The notes: generated from the sequence alone by a model not told the origin. A DNA stretch of 64,000 bases from Halobacteriales archaeon QS_6_71_20 (GCA_003020945.1 PXRU01000017.1:99513-163512), one strand, 5' to 3'; shown: positions 52,768 to 61,785, counted from the first letter of the stretch. Translations and numbers: made by a program.

Positions 52768-53136
52768 GAGACAAGGGGAACGCCTGCATCTTTAGACGCT
52801 CCGACGACGCTCCAGAGGGACTCTCTCCTGACTATCACGAAAACCATATACGAGGAACTATCGGTGATGTGTAGTCGCCGTCGGGTTGAGGAGTCGAGCC
52901 GCCGCCCCCCTTCGCCCGACGACGGCGAGCGCGCGTCCGTCCATGCGTGACCGGGAACCGGGCCGCGAGTCGAACGGCGCCCCGCGACTATCGCGCCCGA
53001 GACCACCACCGGGTCGCGCCGTGGGACCGGGGTCGGCGGGGGTGCCGAGCGAGTCGGGCGAGGTGAGCGATGCGGGTGAAACGAGTCGGCGGGCAAGCGA
53101 GTCGGCAAGCGACGCGGACAACGCGAGCGAGACGGC
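52768..53136. other. 369-nt region between the islet membrane gene and the GNAT gene
   Basis: No supported gene. An AT-rich part (52768-52870) contains ACCATATACG (52839) followed by a 27-codon ORF starting at 52867 (MCSRRRVEESS), too weak to annotate. From about 53040 there are imperfect direct repeats of CGAGTCGG/CAAGCGA up to 53130, just beyond the GNAT stop. Confidence 0.4.
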
Positions 53137-53889
53137 CTACAGGTACGCCGCGTCCCAGCGGCTCGCCTTCCGCTTGTTGCCGCAGTCGCTGCAGTGGACG
53201 CGGTCCATCGTGTCGACGGCCACGTCGGTCCCCTCGCAGTTCCCGCAGAAGTAGCCCTGCCGTTCCTCCCGGTCGCGGTCCGTGTACGTCGCGTAGAAGG
53301 GTGCGTGCGAGGCGCGCTCGGACTCGTCGTAGGCGACGTACACCTGCTCGCCGTCCGCGACGCGGGCCTCGGTGAGCACTCGCTCGCCGTCGCCCTCGGG
53401 GAACCGGGCGTACACCCGCTCGGGGAACGACTCGCCGCCGATCTCGACGGTCCGCTCGCCCACCTCGGAGAACCCCTCCCCCTCGTAGAACTCGGCGCCG
53501 GCCTCGTTGGCCGCCAGCACCCGCCCCTCGATACGCTCGGCGCCGCGGTCGATCAGCTCCGCCTCGGCCCGCCGGAGCAGGTCGTCGCCGACCCCCTTGC
53601 CCCGGTGGTCCGGGTGGACGTGAAGCCAGTCGAGCTCCCCCACCGGCTCCCGGCGCTCGACGAGGTAGCTCTGTACGAAGCCGACGACCGCGTCGTCCTC
53701 GACGGCGACCACGAACACGGCGTCGTCGCCGTCCAGCTCCGCTCGTACTTCCGCCGCGTCGTACCACGTCTCGACCGCCTCGTCGATGAGCTCCGGCGGG
53801 AGGGCGTGGCCGTACGACGCCGCCAGGGAGGCTCGCGCGGTCTCACGGACGCCGTCGACGTGCGTGGTCGTCGCGTCTCGCAGATCCAT
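53137..53889 (-). CDS. GNAT acetyltransferase with C-terminal zinc ribbon (DUF5816-like)
   Basis: The 250-residue protein has a GNAT domain (residues 1-150) with AVFVVAVEDDAVVGFVQSYLV, the acetyl-CoA loop LHVHPDHRGKGVGDDLLRRAE and ANEAGAEFYEGEGFSEV. The last 80 residues form a domain ending in a zinc ribbon (YFCGNCEGTDVAV, VHCSDCGNKRKASRW). I recognise the ending as DUF5816-like. It may acetylate a protein or small amine. The ATG at 53889 is about 28 nt after TGATTAAGTG (minus strand, 53911). Confidence 0.87.
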   Translation of the reverse strand: MDLRDATTTHVDGVRETARASLAASYGHALPPELIDEAVETWYDAAEVRAELDGDDAVFVVAVEDDAVVGFVQSYLVERREPVGELDWLHVHPDHRGKGVGDDLLRRAEAELIDRGAERIEGRVLAANEAGAEFYEGEGFSEVGERTVEIGGESFPERVYARFPEGDGERVLTEARVADGEQVYVAYDESERASHAPFYATYTDRDREERQGYFCGNCEGTDVAVDTMDRVHCSDCGNKRKASRWDAAYL

Positions 53890-53910
53890 ACCACATGTAT
53901 CGCGGAGACC

Positions 53911-53920
53911 CACTTAATCA
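53911..53920 (-). promoter_or_regulatory. TATA-like element of the GNAT gene
   Basis: TGATTAAGTG (minus strand) about 27 nt before the ATG at 53889. Confidence 0.5.
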
Positions 53921-54010
53921 TGAGGGAGCGTACCACGGTCCGTGGGTCCACGCCGGCGGACCGGGGACCCGCGGCGATCGCCCGGTCCGCCGTCTCGCCG
54001 CCGTCCGTGG

Positions 54011-54020
54011 TTCTATAACT
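54011..54020 (+). promoter_or_regulatory. TATA-like element of the HAD gene
   Basis: TTCTATAACT about 27 nt before the ATG at 54042. Confidence 0.5.
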
Positions 54021-54041
54021 CGGGACGTAGACAGGTCCGTC

Positions 54042-54716
54042 ATGGCCGAAACGATCTGTTTCGACATGTACGGGACGCTGTGTGACACGAGCAGCGTGAC
54101 CGAGACGCTGGCCGCGGAGCTGGACGCTCCGCAGGCGCTCGTCGCGGAGCTGGACGCGACGTGGCGGGCGAAACAGCTCCAGTACTCGTATCAGGCCGCG
54201 CTGATGGAGGCGTACCGGCCGTTCTGGGCGGTGACCCGCGACGCGCTGGAGTACGCGCTCGCCCAGTGGGGGATCGAGCCCGACGGGCCGACCCGCGAGC
54301 GGCTCCTGGAGTCGTACGAACACCTCGACCCGTACCCGGACGCCGTGGAGACGCTGACGCGGCTCTCGGAGGCGGGCCACACCGTGACCGTGCTGTCGAA
54401 CGGCAACCCGGAGATGCTGGAGACGCTCGCCGACAACGCCGGGCTCGCCCCGCACCTCGACGACGTGGTCAGCGCCGACGAGGTGTCGACGTTCAAGCCG
54501 AACCCGTCGGTGTACGAGAACGCGGCCGAGCGGACCGACACCGAGATCGGCGACTGTCGGCTCGTCTCCGGCAACGCGTGGGACGTCGCCGGCGCCGAGA
54601 GCGCCGGCATGCGCACGGCCTGGGTGAACCGCGCGAACGACCCGTTCGAGCGGCTCGGCGTCTCCCCCACCCTGGAGGTCACCGGCCTCACAGAGGTAGC
54701 CGACGAACTGTCCTGA
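54042..54716 (+). CDS. Haloacid dehalogenase type II (HAD superfamily)
   Basis: The 224-residue protein has the nucleophile motif CFDMYGTLCDT at the start, a cap with FWAVTRDALEYALAQWG, motif II VLSNGNPEM, the Lys in VSTFKPNPSVYENAA and motif IV SGNAWDVAGAESAGMRTAWVNR. This combination (SNG with the N, and SSN/SGNAWD) is typical of 2-haloacid dehalogenases, which release halide from L-2-haloacids; related phosphatases look similar. It stands alone upstream of the second Liv cluster. Confidence 0.88.
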   Translation: MAETICFDMYGTLCDTSSVTETLAAELDAPQALVAELDATWRAKQLQYSYQAALMEAYRPFWAVTRDALEYALAQWGIEPDGPTRERLLESYEHLDPYPDAVETLTRLSEAGHTVTVLSNGNPEMLETLADNAGLAPHLDDVVSADEVSTFKPNPSVYENAAERTDTEIGDCRLVSGNAWDVAGAESAGMRTAWVNRANDPFERLGVSPTLEVTGLTEVADELS

Positions 54717-54830
54717 ACGGGGATTGATCGGCTCCCGACCGGTGGAGACGCCGCGGGGTTCGTTCCGGCACAGCACGACTGGAACGTCCTACATGTGATA
54801 CCGAGTCCTCGTTTATATTGACCGTTCCCG

Positions 54831-54847
54831 TGTTACGAATATTAACA
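54831..54847. promoter_or_regulatory. AT-rich inverted repeat upstream of the second Liv lipoprotein
   Basis: TGTTA-CGAATAT-TAACA, 5-bp arms and a 7-nt spacer, in a 100-nt AT-rich leader that also holds GTTTATATTG (54811) and CATTAAGATC (54874). Possible operator between two alternative promoters. Confidence 0.4.
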
Positions 54848-54873
54848 CGATCTCGGGGAATATGGCGGAACGT

Positions 54874-54883
54874 TCATTAAGAT
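54874..54883 (+). promoter_or_regulatory. TATA-like element of the second Liv lipoprotein gene
   Basis: CATTAAGATC about 28 nt before the ATG at 54903, giving a nearly leaderless mRNA. Confidence 0.45.
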
Positions 54884-54902
54884 CGCCCCCACCCGTAGGG
54901 GC

Positions 54903-56249
54903 ATGGCAGAGGATACCAGTGTACTGAGCCGACGTGACGTGCTGAAGACGTCGGGCGCGGCGGGCGCGGCGGGACTCGCGGGACTGGCCGGCTGTACCGG
55001 CGGGGGCGGCGGCGACTCGGAGTACTCGTCGCTCGGAAACTACCCGGTCGAGGGCGACGAGGTCGTCTTCGGCTTCAACGTCCCCCAGTCGGGGTCGTAC
55101 TCCCAGGAGGGCGCCGACGAGCTCCGGGGGTACAACCTCGCTGTCGACCACCTGAACAACGGCGGCGGCTGGGTGGACGACTGGTCGGACCTCTCGGGGG
55201 ACGGCGTCCTCGGCAAGACGGTCGCGTCCGTGGACGGTGACACCGCGACCGACCCGGACCAGGCCCGTCAGTCGGCCCAGCGGATGATCAACCGCGACGA
55301 CGCGATCATGATCTCCGGTGGGTCGTCGACGTCGGTCGCCATCGCGGTCCAGGAGCTGTGTCAGGAGGAGCGGGTACAGTTCCAGTGTTGCATCACCCAC
55401 GGCAACGGCACGACCGCGTCGGAGTGCGTCCGCTACTCCACTCGGGAGATGTTCAACGCGTACATGACCGGCGCGGCGCTCGCGCCGGTGCTGGAGGAGG
55501 AGTACGGCTCGGACCTGAACTTCTATCAGCTGTACGCCGACTACTCGTGGGGGCAGAGCCAGCAGCGCTCGATGAACCAGTTCCTCACGGAGGGGCCGGG
55601 CTGGACGCAGGTCGAATCGGTGGGGACGCCGCTCGGAACGTCCGACTACTCGTCGTATCTCTCGGACGTGCCCCGCGACGAGGCCGACGTGCTCATCCTC
55701 AACCACTACGGGCTGGACGCGGCCAACTCGCTCCCGCAGGCGATCGAGGCCGGACTCGACCAGGACATGGAGATCGTCGTTCCGCTGTACAACCGCCTGA
55801 TGGCGGAGGCCGCAAGCGACTCGATCGGCGACATCTTCGGGACCGCCGACTGGAGCTGGCAGCTCGAAAACGGTCCCACGCAGACGTTCGTCGAGGCGTA
55901 CCGCGAGGAACACGACCGCGCACCCAGCTACGCGGCGCGAATCGCGTACACGCAGACGCTGCAGTACGCCGCCGCCGCCGAGCGTGCCGAGACCTTTTAT
56001 CCGCCGGAGGTGATCCGCCAGCTGGAGGGACACGAGTTCGACAACGCGGGGCTCGACGCCGAGACCATGCGCGAGTGCGACCACCAGGCTCAGCGCGACG
56101 TGCTCGTCATGCGCGGGCTCCCGCCGGAGGAGCAGACCGAGGACAGACTGCTCGAAGTCCTCAACCAGACCTCCCGCGACGATGCCGGCTACGCGTGCGA
56201 CGCGGGCCCCGCTGCCGACTGTCAGCTGGGCGACTACGGCGACGAGTGA
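54903..56249 (+). CDS. ABC transporter substrate-binding lipoprotein (amide/urea or branched-chain type)
   Basis: The 448-residue product has a Tat motif (LSRRDVLKTSG) and lipobox LAGC at about residues 28-31, so it is a surface lipoprotein. The mature domain begins EVVFGFNVPQSGSYSQEGADELRGY, a Peripla_BP_6 fold; FAGVAIAVQEL-type helices and EEYGSDLNFYQLYADYSWGQ follow. It has several cysteines (QFQCCITHG, SECVRY, late YACDAG and DCQLGD) that are unusual for halophiles and could form disulfides outside the cell. The ligand may be an amino acid, urea or short amide. It feeds the permeases at 56375-58521. Confidence 0.88.
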   Translation: MAEDTSVLSRRDVLKTSGAAGAAGLAGLAGCTGGGGGDSEYSSLGNYPVEGDEVVFGFNVPQSGSYSQEGADELRGYNLAVDHLNNGGGWVDDWSDLSGDGVLGKTVASVDGDTATDPDQARQSAQRMINRDDAIMISGGSSTSVAIAVQELCQEERVQFQCCITHGNGTTASECVRYSTREMFNAYMTGAALAPVLEEEYGSDLNFYQLYADYSWGQSQQRSMNQFLTEGPGWTQVESVGTPLGTSDYSSYLSDVPRDEADVLILNHYGLDAANSLPQAIEAGLDQDMEIVVPLYNRLMAEAASDSIGDIFGTADWSWQLENGPTQTFVEAYREEHDRAPSYAARIAYTQTLQYAAAAERAETFYPPEVIRQLEGHEFDNAGLDAETMRECDHQAQRDVLVMRGLPPEEQTEDRLLEVLNQTSRDDAGYACDAGPAADCQLGDYGDE

Positions 56250-56329
56250 CCGTCGCGTAGTCGCCGTCCCGCTCCGTACCGATACGTTCTTTCACGCACC
56301 GGTGCACCACGACAACGAATGTCACCACA

Positions 56330-56340
56330 GATAATTACTT
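56330..56340 (+). promoter_or_regulatory. TATA-like element before the second livH
   Basis: GATAATTACTT about 40 nt before the ATG at 56375; an own promoter for the permease/ATPase genes, separate from the lipoprotein gene. Confidence 0.45.
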
Positions 56341-56374
56341 CCACGCGGACGACGCCACTCCTACACGAACGATA

Positions 56375-57331
56375 ATGATGATCCTACAGTCCCAGATCGC
56401 ATCGATACTCCTCAACGGGCTCCAACAGGGCGCGATCTACGCGCTGTTGGGGATCGGTCTCACCATCATCCTGGGGACGATGGAGTTCCTGAACCTCGCG
56501 CACGGGGCGCTCTATCTCGTCGGCGCGTACACGGGACTGATCGTGTTTCAGGAGACCGCCCTCACGAACGGGCTGTTGTACAACTCCGGGATCACCTCGA
56601 TCGGGTTCGAGGGGGGCTTCCTCGCCGCGATCGTGCTCGTTCCGATCGTCGGCTTCGCGGTCGGCCTCCTCATGGAGCGGTTCGTCGCCGAACCGTTCTA
56701 CGACAGACCGGAGACGGACCAACTGCTCGTGACGTTCGGCCTCGCGCTGATCCTCGAGGAGACGGTGAAAAACGTCATCGGCGGGAACACGTTCCAGTCG
56801 ATCGCGCCGTCGACGGTGTTCGGCGTCAACGTCTCACAGCCGGTCAGCCTCCCGCTCGTCGGACTGTTCCCCTCCTGGCGGCTGATCATCATCGGCTTCG
56901 CGTTCGCCGTCATCGGCCTGACGTACCTCGCCATCGAGCGCACCGACTTCGGGCTCGTCGTCCAGGCGGGCACGCGCGACTCCGAGATGGTCCGGCTGCT
57001 CGGCATCAAGATCAACCGCTCGTACAGTCTCGTGTTCGCGCTCGGGGCGGCGCTGGCGGCCTTTGCCGGCCTGATCGGCGCGTCGATCCAGACGGTCAGC
57101 CCGCAGATCGGCACGACCCAGGCCCTGGTGCCGGCGTTTCTCACCATCGTCGTCGGCGGCGCCGGCTCCGTCCGCGGGGCCATCGCCGGCGGACTGGTGC
57201 TGGGCGTCATCCTCTCGGCGATGACGCAGACGTACAGCCAGTGGGCACAGATCGTCCTCTACCTGTTCGTCGCGCTGATGCTCATCTTCCGTCCCGAGGG
57301 CCTGTTCGGCACCGCGGAGGTGGGCGAATGA
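56375..57331 (+). CDS. livH: Branched-chain amino acid type ABC permease, LivH family (second copy)
   Basis: The 318-residue membrane protein has about eight helices, with GIGLTIILGTMEFLNLAHGALYLVG and a late IVVGGAGSVRGAIAGG loop. ATGs at 56375 and 56378 are both possible; I use the first. It differs from the copy at 2476 and lies 125 nt after the lipoprotein with a likely own promoter. Its stop overlaps livM in ATGA. Confidence 0.92.
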   Translation: MMILQSQIASILLNGLQQGAIYALLGIGLTIILGTMEFLNLAHGALYLVGAYTGLIVFQETALTNGLLYNSGITSIGFEGGFLAAIVLVPIVGFAVGLLMERFVAEPFYDRPETDQLLVTFGLALILEETVKNVIGGNTFQSIAPSTVFGVNVSQPVSLPLVGLFPSWRLIIIGFAFAVIGLTYLAIERTDFGLVVQAGTRDSEMVRLLGIKINRSYSLVFALGAALAAFAGLIGASIQTVSPQIGTTQALVPAFLTIVVGGAGSVRGAIAGGLVLGVILSAMTQTYSQWAQIVLYLFVALMLIFRPEGLFGTAEVGE

Positions 57332-58521
57332 CCGGCGACCCCGCGGACGACGCCGCGGGGGCGGTTCCCGACGGCGGCACCGTGGCCGGGGAGACCGCCG
57401 GGGGGTCCGGCGGCTCCGCGTTGGCGGGGCTGCGCGAGCGCGACGACTTCGTCGTCATCGGGATGGCGGCGGCGCTCGTCGCGTTCCCGTTCCTGCTGAT
57501 CGACGTCCTCGGCGGGGTCGGCGACGCGGTCGGCCTCTCCGTCGGCGGCTACAGCGGGCTGCCGTCGCTGGTGCTCATCTACGGCATCGTCGTCATCGGC
57601 TTCAACCTCCTGTTGGGGTACACCGGCCTACTGTCGTTCGGACACGCGGCCTTCTTCGGATCGGCGGCATACGCCGCGGGGCTGTTCAGCCAGGTCGTGC
57701 CGAGCCCGATCCTGATGGTGGTGGTCGGCACGCTCGTCGCGACGCTTCTGGCGTGGCCGATCGGGTTCGTCTCCATCCGTCGATCCGGCGTCTACTTCGC
57801 CGTCCTGACGCTCACCTTCGGCCAGGCGCTGTACTTCTGGGCGCTCGGCCCGGGGTCGTGGCTCACCGACGGCGACGACGGCTTCTCGGGGATCGAGGCG
57901 GACGGACTGTTCCTCGGGGCGCTCCCGCTGGACGCCGAGCCGATCCCGATGCTCGACTCGTACACGGTGATGTACGCCTTCACGGCGGTCGTGATGCTCG
58001 TCGGCGTCTGGGCCGCAAACCGGATCGTCAACTCGCCGTACGGTCTCATCCTCGAGGCGCTCGGGGAGAACGAGGAGCGCGTGGAGTTCGTCGGGCTGAA
58101 CGTGTTCCGATACAAGCTGATGGCGTTCATGATCTCCGCCGTCTTCGCGGGCGTCGGCGGCGCCATGTTCGTCATCCACGAGCAGTACATCCACCCGACG
58201 ACGGGGCTGTACTGGATCCAGTCGGGCGACTTCGTCATCATGACCGTCCTCGGCGGGACCGGCAGCCTCGTCGGTCCGGTGCTCGGGGCGCTCGTGTTCG
58301 AGTACGTCGCGAACGTCGTCTCCGGCGTGAGCCTGCCGGTGGTCGGTTCGATCGGCTCGCTGTGGCGGTTCGTGCTCGGCGCGGTGTTCGTGTTCATCGT
58401 CTGGGTGTTCCCGCGGGGCATCTACGGCGCGTTCGCGGACCTCGCGCGGTACGCGACCGGCGGGGGCGGCGGGAGCGGCGGCGAGGAGCCGGCCGCGGCC
58501 GACGGGGGTGAACGCGAGTGA
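57328..58521 (+). CDS. livM: Branched-chain amino acid type ABC permease, LivM family (second copy)
   Basis: The 397-residue protein has a 35-residue Gly/Asp-rich N-terminus, then about nine helices with VIGFNLLLGYTGLLSFGHAAFFG (family signature) and VLGGTGSLVGPVLGALVFE near the end. A Gly/Glu tail closes it. It starts inside the livH stop and overlaps livG, and should form the heterodimeric channel with the LivH protein encoded at 56375-57331. Confidence 0.92.
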   Translation: MTGDPADDAAGAVPDGGTVAGETAGGSGGSALAGLRERDDFVVIGMAAALVAFPFLLIDVLGGVGDAVGLSVGGYSGLPSLVLIYGIVVIGFNLLLGYTGLLSFGHAAFFGSAAYAAGLFSQVVPSPILMVVVGTLVATLLAWPIGFVSIRRSGVYFAVLTLTFGQALYFWALGPGSWLTDGDDGFSGIEADGLFLGALPLDAEPIPMLDSYTVMYAFTAVVMLVGVWAANRIVNSPYGLILEALGENEERVEFVGLNVFRYKLMAFMISAVFAGVGGAMFVIHEQYIHPTTGLYWIQSGDFVIMTVLGGTGSLVGPVLGALVFEYVANVVSGVSLPVVGSIGSLWRFVLGAVFVFIVWVFPRGIYGAFADLARYATGGGGGSGGEEPAAADGGERE

Positions 58522-59276
58522 GCCTCCTGCACACTCAGGGACTCACCAAGCAGTTCGGCGGCCTCGTCGCCGTCGACGAGGTGAGCTTCGCGGTCGACTC
58601 CGGCGAGACCCGCGCGGTCATCGGGCCCAACGGCGCGGGCAAGTCGACGCTCATCAACTGCATCACCGGCGCGCTGGACCCGACCGCCGGCAGCGTCGAG
58701 TTCGACGGCGATGACATCACGGACCGTTCCCCCCACGAGACGGTGCAGTCGGGGATCTCGAAGTCGTTCCAGACGGCGTCGATCTTCCCCACCATGACGG
58801 TCCGCGAGAACGTCCAGATCGCCGCGCTGGCGTCCGAGCACGGCTCGTTCCGTTTCGACTTCCTCAACCGGCTCTCCGGCTTCGACGGGGTCCACGAGAC
58901 GACCGACCGGATGCTGGAGTCGGTGGAGCTGCTCGGCGACGCCGACGTGGAGGCCGGCAGCCTCCCGTACGGGGACAAGCGGCGCCTGGAGATCGCGATC
59001 GCGTTGGCCTCCGAGCCGAAGCTCCTGTTGATGGACGAGCCGACCGCCGGCATGTCGCCGGACGAGACGGCGGCGACGGTGGACCTCGTGGAGCAGCTCC
59101 AGGACGAGCTCGACCTCACGATCCTCATCGTGGAACACGACATGGAGATCATCTTCCAGATCGCCGACCGCATCCTCGTGTTGAACCGCGGGGGCGTCAT
59201 CGCGGACGGCACGCCGACGGCGGTACAGGACAGCGAGGCCGTCCAGGAGGCGTATCTCGGCGGGGTGGAGCTGTGA
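58518..59276 (+). CDS. livG: ABC transporter ATP-binding protein, LivG family (second copy)
   Basis: GTG start overlapping livM. The 252-residue ATPase has LHTQGLTKQFGGLVAVDEVSF, Walker A GPNGAGKST (about residue 39), the variant signature LPYGDKRRLEIAIAL common in LivG proteins, Walker B LLLMDEPTAGMSP and IVEHDMEIIF. It is encoded in tight overlap with livM and livF. Confidence 0.93.
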   Translation: MSLLHTQGLTKQFGGLVAVDEVSFAVDSGETRAVIGPNGAGKSTLINCITGALDPTAGSVEFDGDDITDRSPHETVQSGISKSFQTASIFPTMTVRENVQIAALASEHGSFRFDFLNRLSGFDGVHETTDRMLESVELLGDADVEAGSLPYGDKRRLEIAIALASEPKLLLMDEPTAGMSPDETAATVDLVEQLQDELDLTILIVEHDMEIIFQIADRILVLNRGGVIADGTPTAVQDSEAVQEAYLGGVEL

Positions 59277-60145
59277 GCTCCGACCCCGCGGAGCGGACGG
59301 ACGACGCCGACGCCGACGCGGCCGCCGGGACGCCCCCGGAGGGGTCGGAGGCGGCGGCCGACGCCGCGGCCGCCGAGCGGGCGGCGGCCGCGAAGGGGGG
59401 CGACCACCTCCTGTCGATCGAGGACGTCGACGCCTACTACGGACAGAGCCACATCCTTCGTGACCTCTCCCTCCACGTCGAGGAGGGAGAGATCTGCGCC
59501 CTGCTCGGTCGCAACGGCGCGGGCAAGACCACGACGCTGCGCTCGATCGCGGGGGCGCGCCCCCCGGACGTCCGCGACGGCGTCGTCCGGCTCAAGGGGG
59601 AGGCGATCACCGACCGGTCCACGGAGGACGTCTCCTCGCTGGGCATCTCGCTGGTGCCCGAGGAGCGTCGCGTGTTCCCGAACCTCACGGTCGCGGAGAA
59701 CCTCCACCTGTCGGACGTCGCGCGCAACTGGTCGAACGTCGTCGGGCGGGCGATCTCGATGGACCACCCCGGGATGACCACCGAGGAGGTGTACGAGGTG
59801 TTCCCGCGGCTCCGCGAGCGCGCCTCCCAGAAGGCGGGGACGCTCTCGGGCGGCGAACAGCAGATGCTCGCGATCGCCCGCGCGCTCAAGCAGGACACGG
59901 ACCTGTTGATGCTCGATGAACCCTACGAGGGGCTGGCCCCGCAGATCATCCAGACAGTCGAGGACGCCGTCGAGCGTATCGCCGACATGGGGACGACCAT
60001 CCTGATCGTCGAGCAGAACGCCGTGGCGGCGATGAACGTCGCCGACCGGGCGTACGTCATCGACCAGGGGGCGATCGTGTTCGCCGGCGACTCCGAGGAG
60101 CTTCGCGACGACGAGACCACCCGCGAGCGGTATCTGGGGGTCTGA
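59273..60145 (+). CDS. livF: ABC transporter ATP-binding protein, LivF family (second copy)
   Basis: GTG start overlapping livG. About 45 Ala/Asp/Glu-rich residues precede the 245-residue ATPase core: IEDVDAYYGQSHILRDL, Walker A GRNGAGKTT (about residue 79), LVPEERRVFPNLTVAENL, signature LSGGEQQMLAIAR, LMLDEPYEGLAP and IVEQNAVAAM. It is followed after 2 nt by a thioredoxin-fold gene that must share the transcript. Confidence 0.93.
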   Translation: MSSDPAERTDDADADAAAGTPPEGSEAAADAAAAERAAAAKGGDHLLSIEDVDAYYGQSHILRDLSLHVEEGEICALLGRNGAGKTTTLRSIAGARPPDVRDGVVRLKGEAITDRSTEDVSSLGISLVPEERRVFPNLTVAENLHLSDVARNWSNVVGRAISMDHPGMTTEEVYEVFPRLRERASQKAGTLSGGEQQMLAIARALKQDTDLLMLDEPYEGLAPQIIQTVEDAVERIADMGTTILIVEQNAVAAMNVADRAYVIDQGAIVFAGDSEELRDDETTRERYLGV

Positions 60146-60147
60146 CC

Positions 60148-60867
60148 GTGGCCGCCGACCCCACCCCCGGCCCGCCCGCGGACCCGCCGGACCCGGAGAC
60201 GCTGCTCGACCGACTGATCGAGGTCGGCGCCGTCCGCGAGGAGCGCGACGGCACGCTGCGGATCACGCCGGCGCTCGACGACATCCTCGACCTGTACGAA
60301 CGGAGCTACGCCGACCTCCCCGAGCGGGAGTTCGTCGAGGCGGTCGCCGACGCGTTCGGCCTCGAGTACTCGGAGGCGGTCCGTCGGATCGACGAGGAGG
60401 GCGTCACCCGCGAGGAGTTCGTCGCGTACCTCTCGGTTCGCGCCCACTTCGAGGACGAGGGCGAGCCGGTGCCCGACCCGGTCGAGCGGGCGACGATGGC
60501 CTCGCTCGTGGTCGAGATCGCGCCCGCGACGCCGGTCCCGCGGGCGATGCCGGAGATCGGCGACGACGATCTCGAGGAGTTCTGCTCGGCTAACTCCGAG
60601 GCGGTCGTGTTCGTCTGGAAGCTGCGCTGTGACCCCTGCGACCGGATGAAAGCCGAGATCGACGAGACGCTCGCGGCGCTGCCCGACCGCGTCGCCGTCG
60701 CGGGCGTCGACGGCGAGTCCGTCCGGGAGTTCCGCGACCGATTCGACGTCTCCGCCGCGCCGGCGGTCGTGTGCGTCCGCGACGGCGAGGCCGTCGCCGC
60801 GGAGTCGGGCTACCGGTCGCCCGCGGCGGTCGCGGACCTGGTCGCCGGGGCGTTCGACGACGACTGA
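60148..60867 (+). CDS. Thioredoxin-fold protein with N-terminal helical domain, last gene of the second Liv operon
   Basis: GTG at 60148, 2 nt after livF. The 239-residue protein has an N-terminal helical part (residues 20-110, with FVEAVADAFGLEYSEAVRRIDEEGVTREEFVAYL, perhaps a winged-helix-like domain), and a C-terminal thioredoxin domain with the redox pair in KLRCDPCDRMK (about residue 162) and SAAPAVVCVRDGEAV. It is cytoplasmic (no signal). Its redox partner is unknown; the extracellular cysteines of the lipoprotein at 54903 are a thought but lie on the other side of the membrane. Confidence 0.82.
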   Translation: MAADPTPGPPADPPDPETLLDRLIEVGAVREERDGTLRITPALDDILDLYERSYADLPEREFVEAVADAFGLEYSEAVRRIDEEGVTREEFVAYLSVRAHFEDEGEPVPDPVERATMASLVVEIAPATPVPRAMPEIGDDDLEEFCSANSEAVVFVWKLRCDPCDRMKAEIDETLAALPDRVAVAGVDGESVREFRDRFDVSAAPAVVCVRDGEAVAAESGYRSPAAVADLVAGAFDDD

Positions 60868-60915
60868 GTCCGCGTTACCTTCTCTCTGTCTCGACGACCC
60901 CGCCGACCGTCGGCC

Positions 60916-61785
60916 CTAGCCGCGCGTCCGCTCGGTCGACCCGCCCGGCTCCGGCGACTCCCCCGACCGTCCCGAGTCGCCGCGCCGGTCGGCGTCGCGC
61001 CGGCGCTCGTACCGCTCGGCGGCGACGACGCTGCCGACAGCGAGCCCGACGCCGGCGACGACGTCCGTCGCCCAGTGGATGCCGAGGTACATCGTCGAGA
61101 CGACGACCGACGCCGCGAGCGCGACCGCGACGGGGGTCCACCGGGGGTACCGATCCCGCGCTCGGTACGCGACCAGCGCGACCGTCACCGACAGCGACGT
61201 GTGCAGCGACGGGAAGACGTTCGTGTTCACGTTCACCTGGCTCGTGAGCAGCTGCGAGCGGGGCCAGCTCGTGAACAGCAGCGACTCGACCAGGTCGGGC
61301 ATGAGGTTGCGGGGACCGTACGCGATGAACACGACGTAACAGACCAGCCCGATCCCGTAGTTCAGGCCGTAGGCGGCGATCAGCGTCCGGAGCGTCCGCG
61401 TGTGCCCCCGGAGCGTGGTCGCCAGCAGCGGGAAGGTGAGCAGGTAGACGTAGCCGAACACGTAGACGAACCCGAAGTACGCCGTCGCCGCGGGCGTGGC
61501 GAACGACTGGACGACGGCCACAAACGCCCCCTCGATCGCGTAGATGACGCCGGTGACGTTCACCCCGACCAGCCACGAGAGCTCGGCGCCGAGCCGGCGA
61601 ATCACGCCGTTGACCGCAAGCACCGCGGCCAGCGTCGCGAGCGGGGAGAGCGCCGCCCGCAGGGTCCGGGGCGCCCGCCGCGGCGCCGCCCGGAGGTCGT
61701 CGACGCCGACGACCGCCACCAGGGAGACGAGGTGGAGCAGTCCGACGACGGCGGCCACCTCCAGAACGACCGCGAGGAGGCTCAT
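60916..61785 (-). CDS. PAP2-family membrane phosphatase/phosphotransferase
   Basis: The 289-residue protein has six to seven helices and the PAP2 catalytic motifs FPSLHTSLSVTVAL and YLGIHWATDVVAGVGLA (nucleophile His and charge-relay Asp); the N-terminal KxxxxxxRP motif is not obvious. The helical layout and PSLHT resemble inositol-phosphoryl transferases (Aur1-like) as well as lipid phosphatases. Catalysis would face the outside. It overlaps the upstream binding-protein gene by ATGA, an unusual pair that suggests they work together. The last 30 residues are a charged tail. Confidence 0.87.
   Translation of the reverse strand: MSLLAVVLEVAAVVGLLHLVSLVAVVGVDDLRAAPRRAPRTLRAALSPLATLAAVLAVNGVIRRLGAELSWLVGVNVTGVIYAIEGAFVAVVQSFATPAATAYFGFVYVFGYVYLLTFPLLATTLRGHTRTLRTLIAAYGLNYGIGLVCYVVFIAYGPRNLMPDLVESLLFTSWPRSQLLTSQVNVNTNVFPSLHTSLSVTVALVAYRARDRYPRWTPVAVALAASVVVSTMYLGIHWATDVVAGVGLAVGSVVAAERYERRRDADRRGDSGRSGESPEPGGSTERTRG

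Noticed and set aside
52886..53254. 122-codon plus-strand frame near the GNAT gene
   Set aside because: Overlaps the GNAT 3' end antisense, low complexity, no start signal.
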